This document shows positions 45,015 to 55,652 of a stretch of 64,000 nt of DNA, in pieces. The notes below the pieces were generated by a model, which searched no databases, was not told the DNA's origin, and was given only the letters and a program-made list of their open reading frames with translations. Numbering within the stretch: the first letter of the stretch is position 1; each line of letters opens with the position of its first letter. Made by a program: the position numbers and the translations under genes. Source of the stretch: Fuerstiella sp. (GTDB lineage: Bacteria; Planctomycetota; Planctomycetia; Planctomycetales; Planctomycetaceae); the NCBI GenBank assembly GCA_022843805.1, contig JALHMY010000018.1, forward strand, positions 46,512 through 110,511. The letters run 5' to 3'.

Positions 45015-46547
45015 ATGACAACTTCCCACCATCCGTTGAACCGCATTCTAAATCGTAGTTTGAGCTTGCTGATTGTGTTCGTCTCGATGGTTCCCTCCGC
45101 TGCAGTTGCCAGGGCCGATAACTGGCCTATGCGCGGCAGGACGATTTTTCGCACTTCGTGGGTCGAAAACGAAAGTGGCCCGCACTTCTGGCAAACAGAC
45201 AGTGCTGGCGACGATTGTGAAGGCAGGAACATTCCGGTTGCGTGTCACGGGCGAGTGAAATGGTCCGCCGGCGGTTTTGTCCAGGCAATGTGCGATCCCG
45301 TCATTGCGAATGGACTCGTGTGGATTGGGACGGCTGATCCGATCGGCGAGAGCAGGAACGACTCTAGTGTTCTCGCATGCTTTGATGAGAAAACAGGGGA
45401 GTTTCTGTATCAGCACGTCAGTGAAAAACTGGGCAACTCACGTCAGGACTGGCCGTGGACCGGCAACACGTCTTCGCCGTTCATTCAGGGAAACCGACTA
45501 TGGTTTTGCACGAATCGGCTCGACGTCATTTGTCTGAATACGCAGCCGCTGATTGATCGTACCGGCGTGCCCACGATTGAATGGTCTGTGGACCTGAAGA
45601 CCCGTTTCAAAGTGGTCCCCACAGACATTCACCTGGGGAATCGAGCGACGAGATGTTCAATCGTTGGAGTCGACGGTCGCATCTTTGTGAACACCACAAA
45701 TTCTGTCCACTTTGAACGCACGCCCAACGTTGATCCAGACGCTCCGAGTCTTGTATGTCTCAATCAGGATACCGGCGAGACAATATGGACTGACAATTAA
45801 CCGGGGAAGAACATCGCTCGCAACCAGCATTGCAATCCCGTGATTTTTCGAAACGGTGAAGAGTACTTCGTCGCCATCGGCCAGGGTGACGGCCTCGTCC
45901 GAGCGTTCGACTGTGTGACCGGCGCTGTTGCCTGGAAGTATGAACTGAACACACAACAGGATCGCAGCAATATAATTCAAGGAGGAAGGACGTTCGCAAA
46001 GATGAGGTTACTGACAGAATCACCCGTGTTCGACGGCCGATACCTGTACTTCGTTGTTGGTGATGATCGCGAAAGCGGCCGGGTGGGGGGCGGTGTTTAC
46101 TGTATCGATCCATTTGGAGGCGGTGACATTAGCCCGGAGATCGTTTTTGCTGGCAAGCCTGCAGCGAACCCAAATTCGAAGCTCATTTGGGAGGCTTGTG
46201 TCATCGACGGTCAGAAAATCCAGGCGAGTATTGCGGGATTATGTGTGACAGACAAATACCTGTTTACAGCCGATACTGACGGCTTCGTGCGATGCTTCGA
46301 CAAACTGACTGGAACGCTGCATTGGTCACATGATGTGTTTGCCAATGTTATAGGTACACCTCTGGTCGTCGGTGACACCTTGTATGTGGCTGATGAAGAT
46401 GGCGACGTTGAGGTCCTCAGTGCAACATCCACTTACGAGCACATCGCAACGATGAGCCACGGTTCGACTTTCGAATCGTCTCCTGTCTACGCCAACGACA
46501 CTCTTTTCGTCGTGACCCGAGAACAGATATTTGCGATTGGAAAGTGA
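45015..46547 (+). pseudogene. Secreted PQQ-type beta-propeller gene with in-frame TAA
   Basis: From ATG 45015 (SHHPLNRILNRSL) there is a signal peptide and typical propeller strands: NGLVWIGTADPI, VLACFDEKTGEFLYQHV and LVCLNQDTGETIWTDN. A TAA (45798-45800) stands where the family has Ser in NSPGKNI. The frame then goes on PGKNIARNQHCNP, GDGLVRAFDCVTGAVAWKYE, DTDGFVRCFDKLTGTLHWSH and VLSATSTYEHI to 46547. Apart from the one stop the gene is complete, about 510 codons. Confidence 0.8.
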
Positions 46548-46828
46548 ATGGTTGTGTTTGTAAACGAAAGTGAGACACCGTGGTACTTCCCGGGAGATCC
46601 GGACAGGCCTGCATTCTGCCGAACCCGATCACTGTCCCGCCTGAGTCCGCTACTTCAATGACATGCTCACAGCAGCAAGTTGATTTTCGGCTTGACCCAC
46701 GCTTCAACTCTGAATCTGTTCTTCCGATCTGTTTGCTCGCCATCGCCGTCCTGGCTTGATCAGATGGAAGCCGCACATTCAGGTGGCCGGATGGACGAGG
46801 CACTACCAGGAGTGAATCAGGTGCCAGC

Positions 46829-47248
46829 GTCGACGAGCGGCCCAGTGGGCGTTTACCGCGGATCACCCGGCTGATGGCTCTGGCCATCCATTTCGACGGG
46901 TTGATCCAGTCAGGGGTGGTGGCGAACTATGCGGAACTGGCGCGGCTGGGGAATGTGACGCGGGCACGGATTACGCAGATCATGAATTTGTTGATGTTGG
47001 CACCTTCGCTTCAGGAGGAACTGTTGATTTTGCCGAGGGTTGAAAAAGGGCGTGACGAGGTGCTGCTGAGGGATTTGCAGCGGGTGGCGGCGGTGAAAGA
47101 GGCAAAGAGAGGTTCAGTCACTGGGCACTTCGCGGCGAGTTGCGACAGTTGTGAATCGACATCATCACTGACTTACACGCCACACCATGATCTGTCCTTC
47201 CTCATCGCCAGCGGCGAGCAATTTCCCATCGGGGGAGAATGCAAGTGA
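46829..47248 (+). pseudogene. Second copy of the HTH partner gene, 5'-truncated
   Basis: SVDERPSGRLPRITRLMALA, then IHFDGLIQSGVVANYAELAR, LGNVTRARITQIMNLLMLAP and QEELLILPRVEKGRDEVLLR match the 43057 gene. The 5' third is missing, and after about 47100 the frame runs into the 3' end of the convergent WD40 gene. The copies are in the same orientation about 3.7 kb apart and bracket the two exported-protein genes. Confidence 0.75.
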
Positions 47249-49153
47249 GTGATTGTGGGCTGTATCGCCGACCTCTTGCATTTGGTTTGCTTCTAGCAAA
47301 TACAAACCCGGTTCACCCATGCTCGTCATAGCAAGCATTTTTCCATCCGGTGACCAAACCGCCTCTGTGATGTGACTGCCGCCGGGTGTTGCACGGTGCA
47401 CCTCTTTCCCTGTTCTGGGATCCCAGATCTGCAGTATTTGCCACGCTTCTTTAGAGCCAATCGTCGCAAGGTTCTTACCATCAGGAGATACAGCAATGGC
47501 TGAAGTGTGGTTGCCGTCGATCTTGAACTCGGCAAGGTGAATCGTCGGGATGTTTTCCCAGACGATGACATTTCCATCATAGTCAGCAGTCGCACCAATC
47601 GAATGATCGCGTGAATTCGCCATCAACAGGTGGTATGTGCGATGCTGGATATCGCTGGACAACAACTTGCGTGTCTTCCAATCCCAGGTTTCGACGGTTG
47701 CCCTAACGTCGTCGATTCCAACGAAGAGGCGGTCACCGACAAAAGCGTATCCTGCAACGTCGTCGGCGTGGTTCAGCGTAAGCTCAGTTTCCAACGCAGG
47801 GATTCGGAGAAGACGAGTGACGCCGGATGAATCGCCGACGAGAACTCGTTGGGGATCATCCAATGGCAACAATGCCGAAACATACATATCGGGCTGGATG
47901 AGTGAATTCTTCAGCTCCCAGGATTGCGCGTCCCAGACACGAACTGATGAATCGTCGCTTCCAGAGATTAGGAAGCGGCTATCGGTCGAAAACGCAAGCT
48001 TCTCCACGGTGTCGGTATGAGCATCACCAAAAAGTTTTCGACCGCTTGCCAGATCGAAAATGTGGACTTGGTGACGGCGAACTGTTGCTGCGAGGCGAGT
48101 GCCGTCGGGGGAAAATCGAATTGCATCGAGCGCCTCCCCGCCAAAAGCGACGGATCGAATGAGTTTTCCCGATTCGATATCCCAAAGGCGGATTCCCACA
48201 CCCCCATCTGAGCCCGTCGCTAATATCTTTCCGTCAGGAGAAAACTGTAACGGAGTAAAATCCTTGACGGGATCAGTAAAGTTGCGGACAAGAAGTCCGG
48301 ACTTTGGATTCCAGACGGTGACGCCTTCATATCTGGCAGTGACAAATAGGTCACCGTTGGGGCTGAACAACCCATTTCCGCCGCTCGTGAGCGTAGACTG
48401 CAATTTACGATTTGAAACATCCCAGATCGAGACCTTTTTATATTCCACTGCTGCCAGGAGTTGACCATCCGGAGAAAAGCAGACATCTGGTCGCTCCCGC
48501 AGAAAGTAGTTTGGCAGTTTCCAGTATTCAATGGTGGGATCGGACTCTTCCGAATCGATTGGATTCCTGAGCGATCCTGCATCGACTTTTTCAAATTGCG
48601 AAGTCCCCAAACTACCAACGTATTTCCCCGTTTCGAGTTCCCATAACCGAATCGTCCAATCGTGCGCAGATGCCGCGAGAATATGGTTATCCGGAGAAAT
48701 GGAGATTGAATGGAGCGGCGCACGCTGGAGGGCTAACTGCCCTCCAGGGTCCACCAGAATCCATGGAGCCAGCAGCTCTCGCGATAACTTTCCCGTTTTA
48801 ATGTCCCAAAACCGAACTGCGCCGTCATGTCCGCACGAAATGAGTGTTTTGGAGTCGGACGTAAACTCCATCCCCGAAACACCACCCTCGCTAACAACTT
48901 CCTTCGGGTGGCCATCGAATTGATGGACCTTCTGTCCGGTGCGCGCGTTCCAGATGCCAATTCGGTAATAGCCAACGGCAATCAGGGCACCGTCCGGTGA
49001 ATAGGCCAGTTGACCACCGTATGAACCTGCAAATGCCTCATTTCGAAGCCGCTTGATTGGGACAAGCTCAGCGCATTCGATAGTGCCGATCGTCACCGAT
49101 AATGCAATCGCCGTGCATCGAACGAAGAGCATGTTGAGTTTCCTGAATCGCAT
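47165..49153 (-). CDS. Secreted WD40 protein (double propeller)
   Basis: The start at ATG 49153 gives 662 residues with a signal peptide (MLFVRCTAIALSVTIGTIEC). About 12-14 WD40 repeats follow, recognised by recurring SPDG(T/K/Q)L and W(D/N) ends (FSPDGKILATGSDGGVGIRL, FSTDSRFLISGSDDSSVRVW, FSPDGKLLAAGDEEGQIMVW). These make two propellers. It is a probable protein-binding scaffold outside the cytoplasm. It is the last of three minus-strand genes (51739, 50911, 49153) encoding exported proteins. Its 3' end overlaps the HTH remnant on the other strand. Confidence 0.88.
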   Translation of the reverse strand: MRFRKLNMLFVRCTAIALSVTIGTIECAELVPIKRLRNEAFAGSYGGQLAYSPDGALIAVGYYRIGIWNARTGQKVHQFDGHPKEVVSEGGVSGMEFTSDSKTLISCGHDGAVRFWDIKTGKLSRELLAPWILVDPGGQLALQRAPLHSISISPDNHILAASAHDWTIRLWELETGKYVGSLGTSQFEKVDAGSLRNPIDSEESDPTIEYWKLPNYFLRERPDVCFSPDGQLLAAVEYKKVSIWDVSNRKLQSTLTSGGNGLFSPNGDLFVTARYEGVTVWNPKSGLLVRNFTDPVKDFTPLQFSPDGKILATGSDGGVGIRLWDIESGKLIRSVAFGGEALDAIRFSPDGTRLAATVRRHQVHIFDLASGRKLFGDAHTDTVEKLAFSTDSRFLISGSDDSSVRVWDAQSWELKNSLIQPDMYVSALLPLDDPQRVLVGDSSGVTRLLRIPALETELTLNHADDVAGYAFVGDRLFVGIDDVRATVETWDWKTRKLLSSDIQHRTYHLLMANSRDHSIGATADYDGNVIVWENIPTIHLAEFKIDGNHTSAIAVSPDGKNLATIGSKEAWQILQIWDPRTGKEVHRATPGGSHITEAVWSPDGKMLAMTSMGEPGLYLLEANQMQEVGDTAHNHSLAFSPDGKLLAAGDEEGQIMVWRVSQ

Positions 49154-49333
49154 GGCGCGCTCCAACAATCGGATTTCGGATTGGCAGGTCTAGCGGAACG
49201 CCGCTGCACAAGGTTTATGCATCAATTTGAGCCATGATGCACCGACGGCTGTTTGATTCGCGCGGATTCGCGAAACGGTTGAAACCACACTTTCGCCAAA
49301 ACGGCCACCACTCTCACCGCCGCATCCCTACAT

Positions 49334-50911
49334 TCAGGGAATTGGTCCGGTTGTGTACACGGAAGCCAGTTTTGCTTCGGTTTCCGTTAGCACGGTCCCG
49401 TCGCGAACAATGATTGAAGCCTTTTGAGAAAGCAATTCCAACACGGTCGCAGTGTCAGTGCCGGGAGTCACGTCCAGAGTCAGAACTGCGATGGCATAAT
49501 TCCGTTCCTTATCTGGAAATGTGAAGCCATGTTGATATGTGAGAGACGCCGCTTCGATTCTGCGAATGGATGCAGGCAGTCGATCGACCGCTTCCGCAAA
49601 AGCTCCGCTGCAGACCGCATTTGGAAATGCGAGCCAAATCCTTCGCTTTCCAACCGGGATATCGACTGGCTCGGGAAGTGGCGTACGAGGACGACTTATT
49701 CCGATGCGGCTATGCGAAAACAAATACCAGTTGGGGGCAGAATAAACCCAGTAGGCATCTCCCGACACTCCTGTGCGTGTGAAGATTCCAAACTCAAATA
49801 AGTCTCCAAAAATGCCACGGTCATCTGGCGCAGAGAGAATCTCCAGAACATCAGAATATCGCCCCTTGACTGTCGCCTCTGGCGGCAAATCCGGGAGTGT
49901 GCCAGCCTTAAGCGCGGCAATAGACGAAACGTCCCATATGACTACTTGCGAATTCGAATCAACCACGGCCAGGTTTTTGGAATCTGGCGACAAAGACATG
50001 TCGACTACATACCCAGTTGTGCATCGAAATTGATGCAGCCTTTGTCCGTTTGATTCGACCAGGACAATGGTACTCCCGTCCTCGACAAAAACGAGAAAGG
50101 ATTCGTCCGCGGCAAACGAAAGTGTGGAAGGAAACCGCGAGGCAATGGTGTATGCGATAGTATCGACGGATGCGTTGAACACGGAAATGTCATGCGCATC
50201 GGTCAAAGCATACTTTGTGGTGCCATACGCAATAGTACCATTCAGGCCCTGATTCTCCTTACGCCTTGTAAAAACTTCACTTGTCGGGTTCCAAAAGTGT
50301 AGAGCCTCATCCTGAGTGCGTATTGCCAACCGATCCCCGGATCTTGAATAGGCCAGCGAGAAGATTGTCTCACTTCCAACTTCCAGGGAGTTTGCGATTG
50401 CCTGTCTCAACACACTGACGATTCTCAGCATGCCATCCTCGCCACCTATCGCCAGAGAGTCCCCAGCTGGCGACCATTCAAGTCGCAGTACAGACGAAGG
50501 CAAACTCGTTATCCGGCATTTCAATGAGCCATCATGGGCCGAATGAACACTCACGGAAGTCGACGTATCGCTAAACGCCAAATCATCTGTTTTGTGTGAC
50601 CACGCTGGGTTGCACCATGGGTGGCTGGAAGGAAATCTTCTGGTTTCTTTACCATCCGATACGCTACGAACAACAACCGCCCCATCGCAATTCAAGGCAA
50701 GGAATTCGCCTGTGCTGTTGAACCGGGCACGGTGTGGTTTATCGTCGAATACTTCGAGAACTCTCGAAACAGTCGTTTTCGCAGGACTCCACAATACTGA
50801 TTCAGGCTTGGGAACGGGACCTTCAACGCTACTGACTGTCTGCGAAGGAGAGTACGCGGTCATTATCAAGAGAATCACGAGAGCCGCAAGGCAAACTCTG
50901 AACGTTCGCAT
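49334..50911 (-). CDS. Exported WD40-like propeller protein with extra C-terminal domain
   Basis: From ATG 50911 the protein has 525 residues. A signal peptide (MRTFRVCLAALVILLIMTAY) is followed by about seven WD40-type units (ALNCDGAVVVRSVSDGKE, RLEWSPAGDSLAIGGEDGML, SLAYSRSGDRLAIRTQDEAL). A C-terminal part of about 170 residues with unfamiliar sequence follows (PVDIPVGKRRIWLAFPNAVC). It lies 84 bases after the stop of the gene at 50996. Confident as a propeller, function unknown. Confidence 0.75.
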   Translation of the reverse strand: MRTFRVCLAALVILLIMTAYSPSQTVSSVEGPVPKPESVLWSPAKTTVSRVLEVFDDKPHRARFNSTGEFLALNCDGAVVVRSVSDGKETRRFPSSHPWCNPAWSHKTDDLAFSDTSTSVSVHSAHDGSLKCRITSLPSSVLRLEWSPAGDSLAIGGEDGMLRIVSVLRQAIANSLEVGSETIFSLAYSRSGDRLAIRTQDEALHFWNPTSEVFTRRKENQGLNGTIAYGTTKYALTDAHDISVFNASVDTIAYTIASRFPSTLSFAADESFLVFVEDGSTIVLVESNGQRLHQFRCTTGYVVDMSLSPDSKNLAVVDSNSQVVIWDVSSIAALKAGTLPDLPPEATVKGRYSDVLEILSAPDDRGIFGDLFEFGIFTRTGVSGDAYWVYSAPNWYLFSHSRIGISRPRTPLPEPVDIPVGKRRIWLAFPNAVCSGAFAEAVDRLPASIRRIEAASLTYQHGFTFPDKERNYAIAVLTLDVTPGTDTATVLELLSQKASIIVRDGTVLTETEAKLASVYTTGPIP

Positions 50912-50995
50912 TTGTACGTGCCTCCAGTGTGTCGTCAAACCGTGATCGCCAACGAACGACTGCGCTAACCCGATTACCACGAGGAATCGTCCATT

Positions 50996-51739
50996 TCAAA
51001 AATCCGAGGTCGGCAACTTATGGTCATCCGCAGACCAGAGACTGGTTGGCCCGGCAGGAGCCAGTGTACAGCTCAGAGCCGCGGGCAACAACGAGGAAAC
51101 AGCTGCGGACGGGAAAATCGATTTCGACACCAAAACGTGTTGATAACTCTCGGGTTCAGCGTTTTGTTCGTCTTCTTTCTCGCTGGCTGGTTTCAGGAAC
51201 TTTGAGTTTGAGAAGACGTCGCGAACTGCTGATGAAGAAATTGCAAACGGAGATGCGTGTACGCAAACAAGTACCCAGTCAGATTGCTCACTGAGGATTG
51301 CATGACTCATCCCAGGTTCATTGACTTCACTCGTGTAAATGTACGAAACCCCTTTGGCTCTTATTCGATCACCCGTCCGGTGAATGACGAACGGGTCTCT
51401 TAGCAAGTCGACAGTATCGTGTTCGCCTTTACTCTTGTAGTTCAACAGTCGAAGTGGGATACCATTCGCCATCAGGTCTCCGATGGAGTCAAAATAGGAA
51501 TCGATTGGACCGGCGATATGAGGGCCATATCTCTCGATTGTGAGACGTTCGAGCCGGTCACCTCGCTTCTTGAATACGTAGATGTCCGGATCGTTCGTTT
51601 TGATGTCGGGTGTGAACGCGTACTCAAGCAGCCAATCACCCGGTGGCAAGGCAACTTGCCCGACCCGATCGATGGTCACAACGCAGGCGTATGTCTCACC
51701 TGCGGTCAATGAAAGCACGAATAGTAGTAAGAAATTCAT
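50996..51739 (-). CDS. Uncharacterised exported protein
   Basis: This 247-residue protein has a signal peptide (LLLFVLSLTAGETYACV). The mature part has a strand-rich start (TIDRVGQVALPPGDWLLEYA), the middle KKRGDRLERLTIERYGPHIA, and a disordered C-terminus. It is the first of three exported-protein genes on this strand. No family recognised. Confidence 0.6.
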   Translation of the reverse strand: MNFLLLFVLSLTAGETYACVVTIDRVGQVALPPGDWLLEYAFTPDIKTNDPDIYVFKKRGDRLERLTIERYGPHIAGPIDSYFDSIGDLMANGIPLRLLNYKSKGEHDTVDLLRDPFVIHRTGDRIRAKGVSYIYTSEVNEPGMSHAILSEQSDWVLVCVHASPFAISSSAVRDVFSNSKFLKPASEKEDEQNAEPESYQHVLVSKSIFPSAAVSSLLPAALSCTLAPAGPTSLWSADDHKLPTSDF

Positions 51740-52145
51740 TGGCGGTGCCCTCAGACCGAACGAAACGTGATCTTTCCGAATGGCACGACACCATCCGGAT
51801 AAGACAAGTTGAACTGTGCCGCATAGCCGTAATGGCTGAGCGACGGACGAGAGATCTTAAATCGTGTCCCGGCAAATTGGCAGAGGCAGAGTGCAAGAAT
51901 CGCCGGATCAGAAATCAGAAGAATCTGTCAGTGCCGGCGTTCAAGAATGAGGCATTCGGTACTATCACAGTTAGACGACAACTCATTCTCGCATCCCGAG
52001 CGGTCGAAGGGAATGGGGAATGGACGATACTCCAGCCTTTGCTCACCAGAATCTCCAGGGATCGAACAATGTTGGATTCGAGTTCTCGCACGTCTTCCAG
52101 TGACAGTCCGACTCGCGAGTCGTACGATGCACGCAGGAGGCTCGC
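51740..52145. other. Divergent intergenic region
   Basis: About 400 bases between the minus-strand exported genes and the plus-strand 1000-residue gene. The open frame here looks random. The stretch should hold both promoters, but none is clear. The bases before 52146 read CAGGAGGCTCGC, a good ribosome site. Confidence 0.55.
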
Positions 52146-55100
52146 ATGAGTAACTACGATCAGATATCCGAATCGGAATCCCGAGTAATCTTATCTACCA
52201 CGCGAGTCTGCGTTTCAGTTTCACTGATTTCACTGCTCGCAGTTGCTTTCGTTGTTGCTCTGCAACCACCGCGCGACAAATCTGCAGTTGACCGCTCGCA
52301 ATCATTCGAGGTTACCGATACCTCCCCACCCACGACGCCTTTGTTCTCAGACATTCCGAAAGGAACGTTTGTTTCCACAGCACGCCAATCGTGCGTCGAG
52401 TTCACTGACGACGGGACCTATTTCATTGGCCGCAATGCATTCAGATTCGAAGAAGGACGCTTTCGAAAATCCGGTTCCACGCTCGTGATCGACAATGATG
52501 GCGAGGAATTTCAATTTGAACTGCAGGGCAACAAGCTGATCGGACAGAACGGAACTGAATGGGTGTCTCGTGAGTCCGCTCTGAAAACTCCAGGGCCGGA
52601 CCCATCTCCATTAACGATCGTGGTCCTGGATTCTGTTACAAAAAATCCGGTCACCGAGTTCCGCTACTCCTACGAACTCGAAACGGACTTGGCCACGTAT
52701 TCTCCTCACCTTTCTCGGCCAGCCACAGTCAAGTCAGCGGAAGGTTTGATTTCAATCATTGCGCCGGTCGCCTGCGAAATCAGAATTCGCATTGAGGGAA
52801 AGGATCTGACAGGCGGCTATGGCACTCTGCAGACGCTGGTTCTGACTGCTTTGAATACTAAGCGACGGCTGGAAGTGCTTGTCGAACGAGGCGTATTCGT
52901 ATCTGGCGTAGTTGTCGATGCTGCGACTGGAACGCCGGTCGGGAACGCCATCGTGTCGCCTATCATCTTTGCGCCACCCCTGTTTGTGCCAGATCGCTAC
53001 AGATTCGTCGAGACTACACAAACCGGTGAGTTTCAACTTTTTGGCGTTGATGCTCAATGTGGAATCGGCATACGTCACGAAGCATATTTTGATGCCGAGT
53101 GGAGTGCTGATTTCTCCAGTGAGCAGTCAGAGTTTAAGGAAGTTCGGATTGAACTTCACAAAGGCCCGTCGATTTCTGGGACAGTACATGACGGGAGCGG
53201 GAATCCGCTAAGCGAAGTCAAAGTGTCAGATGGCAATGGAAAAGAGGCCACAACCGACACGACTGGAACGTTCGTTTTGCTTAGCCCTGCAAAGAGTGCC
53301 TTTTCCGATTCGAATGCGTATGCGCTTTCCTTTGAAAAGAATGGCTATCTGGATTCCGAGAAAAATGTGTCATCGGAACAGGTTGATCATGTCACTGTCG
53401 TTCTCAAACCGCTTCCGTTGCTAACGGGAATGGTTACCACCGAGGGTGGAGACTCGGTCCAAAGTTTTAGGCTGTCCGCCGGTTCAGGCCGTGAACCTCG
53501 ATCATGGAAATGTACAAACGACACCGTCAATGGAGACGATCGGTTCGCAATCGCGATCAGGACGGACCGCGATTATGGCGACGAAGATGTTGTATGGGTG
53601 GGGGTTCGTGCGGAAGGCTTCGCATTATGGGAAAGTGTGGTGCCTGAGTTTGATACTTCAAGGGCACTCCAGGTGCAGTTGAAGAGAGGCGTGTCCGTTA
53701 CTGGGTTCGTTTCGAATCGTGAGCAGCACGAAGGTGAGATAAAGGCCCATCTTCTGCCGAAGCGACTCCAGAAGGAGGAAGCGACATCAGAAACCTCGCA
53801 GCGTCAGGAAATGGGGAGAAAACAGGTTTCAGTGAACGAGTCCGGTGAGTTTCAATTCACACATGTCGCGTCTGGGCAATACATCCTCGCACTTGGAGGT
53901 GACGCCGTTTCCCCCATGAGCACACTGATCGAAGTCTCAGATTCTGACGTGAATACTGGCTTGTTCTCGTTGAGTGGCACCGGAACATTAAGCGGAATCG
54001 CTTACGCAAAGCCCTGCTACGGGGCAGGGGAACCTGACAAGACACCACTTGTTGAGGAGTTTGCTGATGGTGTGATTTACTTTTCAGATTCATCAGGCAA
54101 TTCAAATGAGAACGAATTCTCACACCTCCAATCTATTAGCTTCAAAACAGACGGATACGGACAATTCCGAGTAGAAAATGTACCAGTAGGCCGCGCATCC
54201 GTGAACTTGCCATTTTGGGCATCGGCTGACATCCTGGAATCAGACACGATGCTGGCCAACATCGTCGAAGGGGAAACTACAGTTGTTCAGTTCTTCGATC
54301 CCGCCAGGAAAGACATTGTTCGCTGCAGGATCATCATCGGAGACGGTTCTGAACTTCATCGGCGTACAGGAAGTGGATTGAATGCATCGCGCAAAACCGG
54401 CAATGTGAACACTCGCGATCCCATGTTCAAAGTCGACATCGAGCCTGTCATCTCTGAGCCAGGAGTATTTCCGAATGCAGACTGGACGACCACAAAGTCG
54501 TCGGAGATTACTTTGAGTGGCGTTTCACCCGGACGATATCAATTGATTGTCGGTGACTGGCTGGGAAGCATAGGGTGGGAAAGTGAGCTGTATCGAACTG
54601 AGATTGAAGTCGCCGATGCTCCCATTGACGTAACGATTCCTCTCGGAGCTGGCTGTATCACCGGTTCTGTTCAATCGCAAAAGGAATCTGAACGCATGAT
54701 TCATGTGATTGCGAAAGGCCGAAATCATGGGACCATTCGACACGCACGCTGTGATAATGATGGAAATTTCTGCCTGAGGTATCTGCCGCCTGATGTTTAT
54801 CAGATTTACGCGCATGATCCGACGGCGGGGTGGTGTTCCATTCAGGATGCAGAGGTTCAAGACGCTTCAGTGGACACTGCGCCTCAAACACTTCGCGACG
54901 GAAGCTCGCTCCGGGTCGAAGTCAGTCTGGCGACTGGATATGACCAGAATGTCAGCATTCGGGCGAGCGAAAACGGGATGGCCGTCGATGCAATTCCGCC
55001 AATGAACCTGGAACAATCTGGATGTACATTCACACAGCTCTGGCCGGGCAATTGGACAATCACTTTACAGCGAGATGAAGTGCCCATTGCAGCACGGACC

Positions 55101-55148
55101 GTGACACTGAAAGGCGGGGAAGCAGTTGAAGTGGCATTCGATCCGTAA
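52146..55148 (+). CDS. Giant membrane-anchored carboxypeptidase-regulatory-domain protein
   Basis: This 1000-residue protein has an N-terminal signal-anchor helix (VCVSVSLISLLAVAFVVAL) and an exported chain. That chain shows several CarboxypepD_reg/CNA-B-like beta modules with S(G)xVxDxxGxP...(T/D)xxGxF patterns: SGVVVDAATGTPVGNAIV, SGTVHDGSGNPLSEVKVS, TGSVQSQKESERMIHVIA. The ribosome site AGGAGG is about eight bases before ATG. A small N-terminal domain (residues 65-125) with FTDDGTYFIGR and GQNGTEWVSRES looks like a membrane-bound lipocalin-like unit. Such proteins are probable surface scaffolds. The gene looks complete and undamaged. Confidence 0.85.
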   Translation: MSNYDQISESESRVILSTTRVCVSVSLISLLAVAFVVALQPPRDKSAVDRSQSFEVTDTSPPTTPLFSDIPKGTFVSTARQSCVEFTDDGTYFIGRNAFRFEEGRFRKSGSTLVIDNDGEEFQFELQGNKLIGQNGTEWVSRESALKTPGPDPSPLTIVVLDSVTKNPVTEFRYSYELETDLATYSPHLSRPATVKSAEGLISIIAPVACEIRIRIEGKDLTGGYGTLQTLVLTALNTKRRLEVLVERGVFVSGVVVDAATGTPVGNAIVSPIIFAPPLFVPDRYRFVETTQTGEFQLFGVDAQCGIGIRHEAYFDAEWSADFSSEQSEFKEVRIELHKGPSISGTVHDGSGNPLSEVKVSDGNGKEATTDTTGTFVLLSPAKSAFSDSNAYALSFEKNGYLDSEKNVSSEQVDHVTVVLKPLPLLTGMVTTEGGDSVQSFRLSAGSGREPRSWKCTNDTVNGDDRFAIAIRTDRDYGDEDVVWVGVRAEGFALWESVVPEFDTSRALQVQLKRGVSVTGFVSNREQHEGEIKAHLLPKRLQKEEATSETSQRQEMGRKQVSVNESGEFQFTHVASGQYILALGGDAVSPMSTLIEVSDSDVNTGLFSLSGTGTLSGIAYAKPCYGAGEPDKTPLVEEFADGVIYFSDSSGNSNENEFSHLQSISFKTDGYGQFRVENVPVGRASVNLPFWASADILESDTMLANIVEGETTVVQFFDPARKDIVRCRIIIGDGSELHRRTGSGLNASRKTGNVNTRDPMFKVDIEPVISEPGVFPNADWTTTKSSEITLSGVSPGRYQLIVGDWLGSIGWESELYRTEIEVADAPIDVTIPLGAGCITGSVQSQKESERMIHVIAKGRNHGTIRHARCDNDGNFCLRYLPPDVYQIYAHDPTAGWCSIQDAEVQDASVDTAPQTLRDGSSLRVEVSLATGYDQNVSIRASENGMAVDAIPPMNLEQSGCTFTQLWPGNWTITLQRDEVPIAARTVTLKGGEAVEVAFDP

Positions 55149-55467
55149 TGCCACACGGTGGTTTGTCAACTTTTTCCAGCGACGTGCGTAATCCAGGAGG
55201 CATCATGAACGGCTCAATACCGTCTCGTACCGCTGCCATCGAATGTTAACTCGCACGTCCCAATTCGCGATTCAAAAACCAGCACCCCGGAAGGGACGGG
55301 GCTGTTAACTCGAAACGTGGCTTGGAGCAGAGAGTCGGAGAGGTTTGCCTTTAATTCTGCCTCTCGGGCGCCTTTTTGTCCGCAGGCGAGTAACGGTGGC
55401 GGCGGGTAGAGAGGTCTCGCGTAAGACGCGAGAACGCGGAAACCGCACAAAAGACTGGGAAAAACGA

Positions 55468-55500
55468 AAAGACGCCGAGAGGAAACCTCTCGGCGTCTTT
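55468..55500. terminator. Perfect hairpin inside the composite repeat
   Basis: Same 15-bp stem AAAGACGCCGAGAGG as at 35170-35202, with loop AAA instead of AGT. A bidirectional terminator is plausible. Confidence 0.75.
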
Positions 55501-55652
55501 CGATAACCCGGTTGTCTGCGGCAGTCCGCTGCTTCCAGAAAAGCTCCCCGGAAGGGACTCTCTACGTAACGATGCGCGCGTGTTTCGGAGAGAGCCGATT
55601 TACGTAACATGATGCTGGAAAATCATTTGCGGGAATTCGAGTCCTTTTCCGT

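Noticed and set aside
51643..52149. 168-codon open frame between divergent exported genes
   Set aside because: Composition is random, it overlaps the start region of the gene at 51739 and has no ribosome site.
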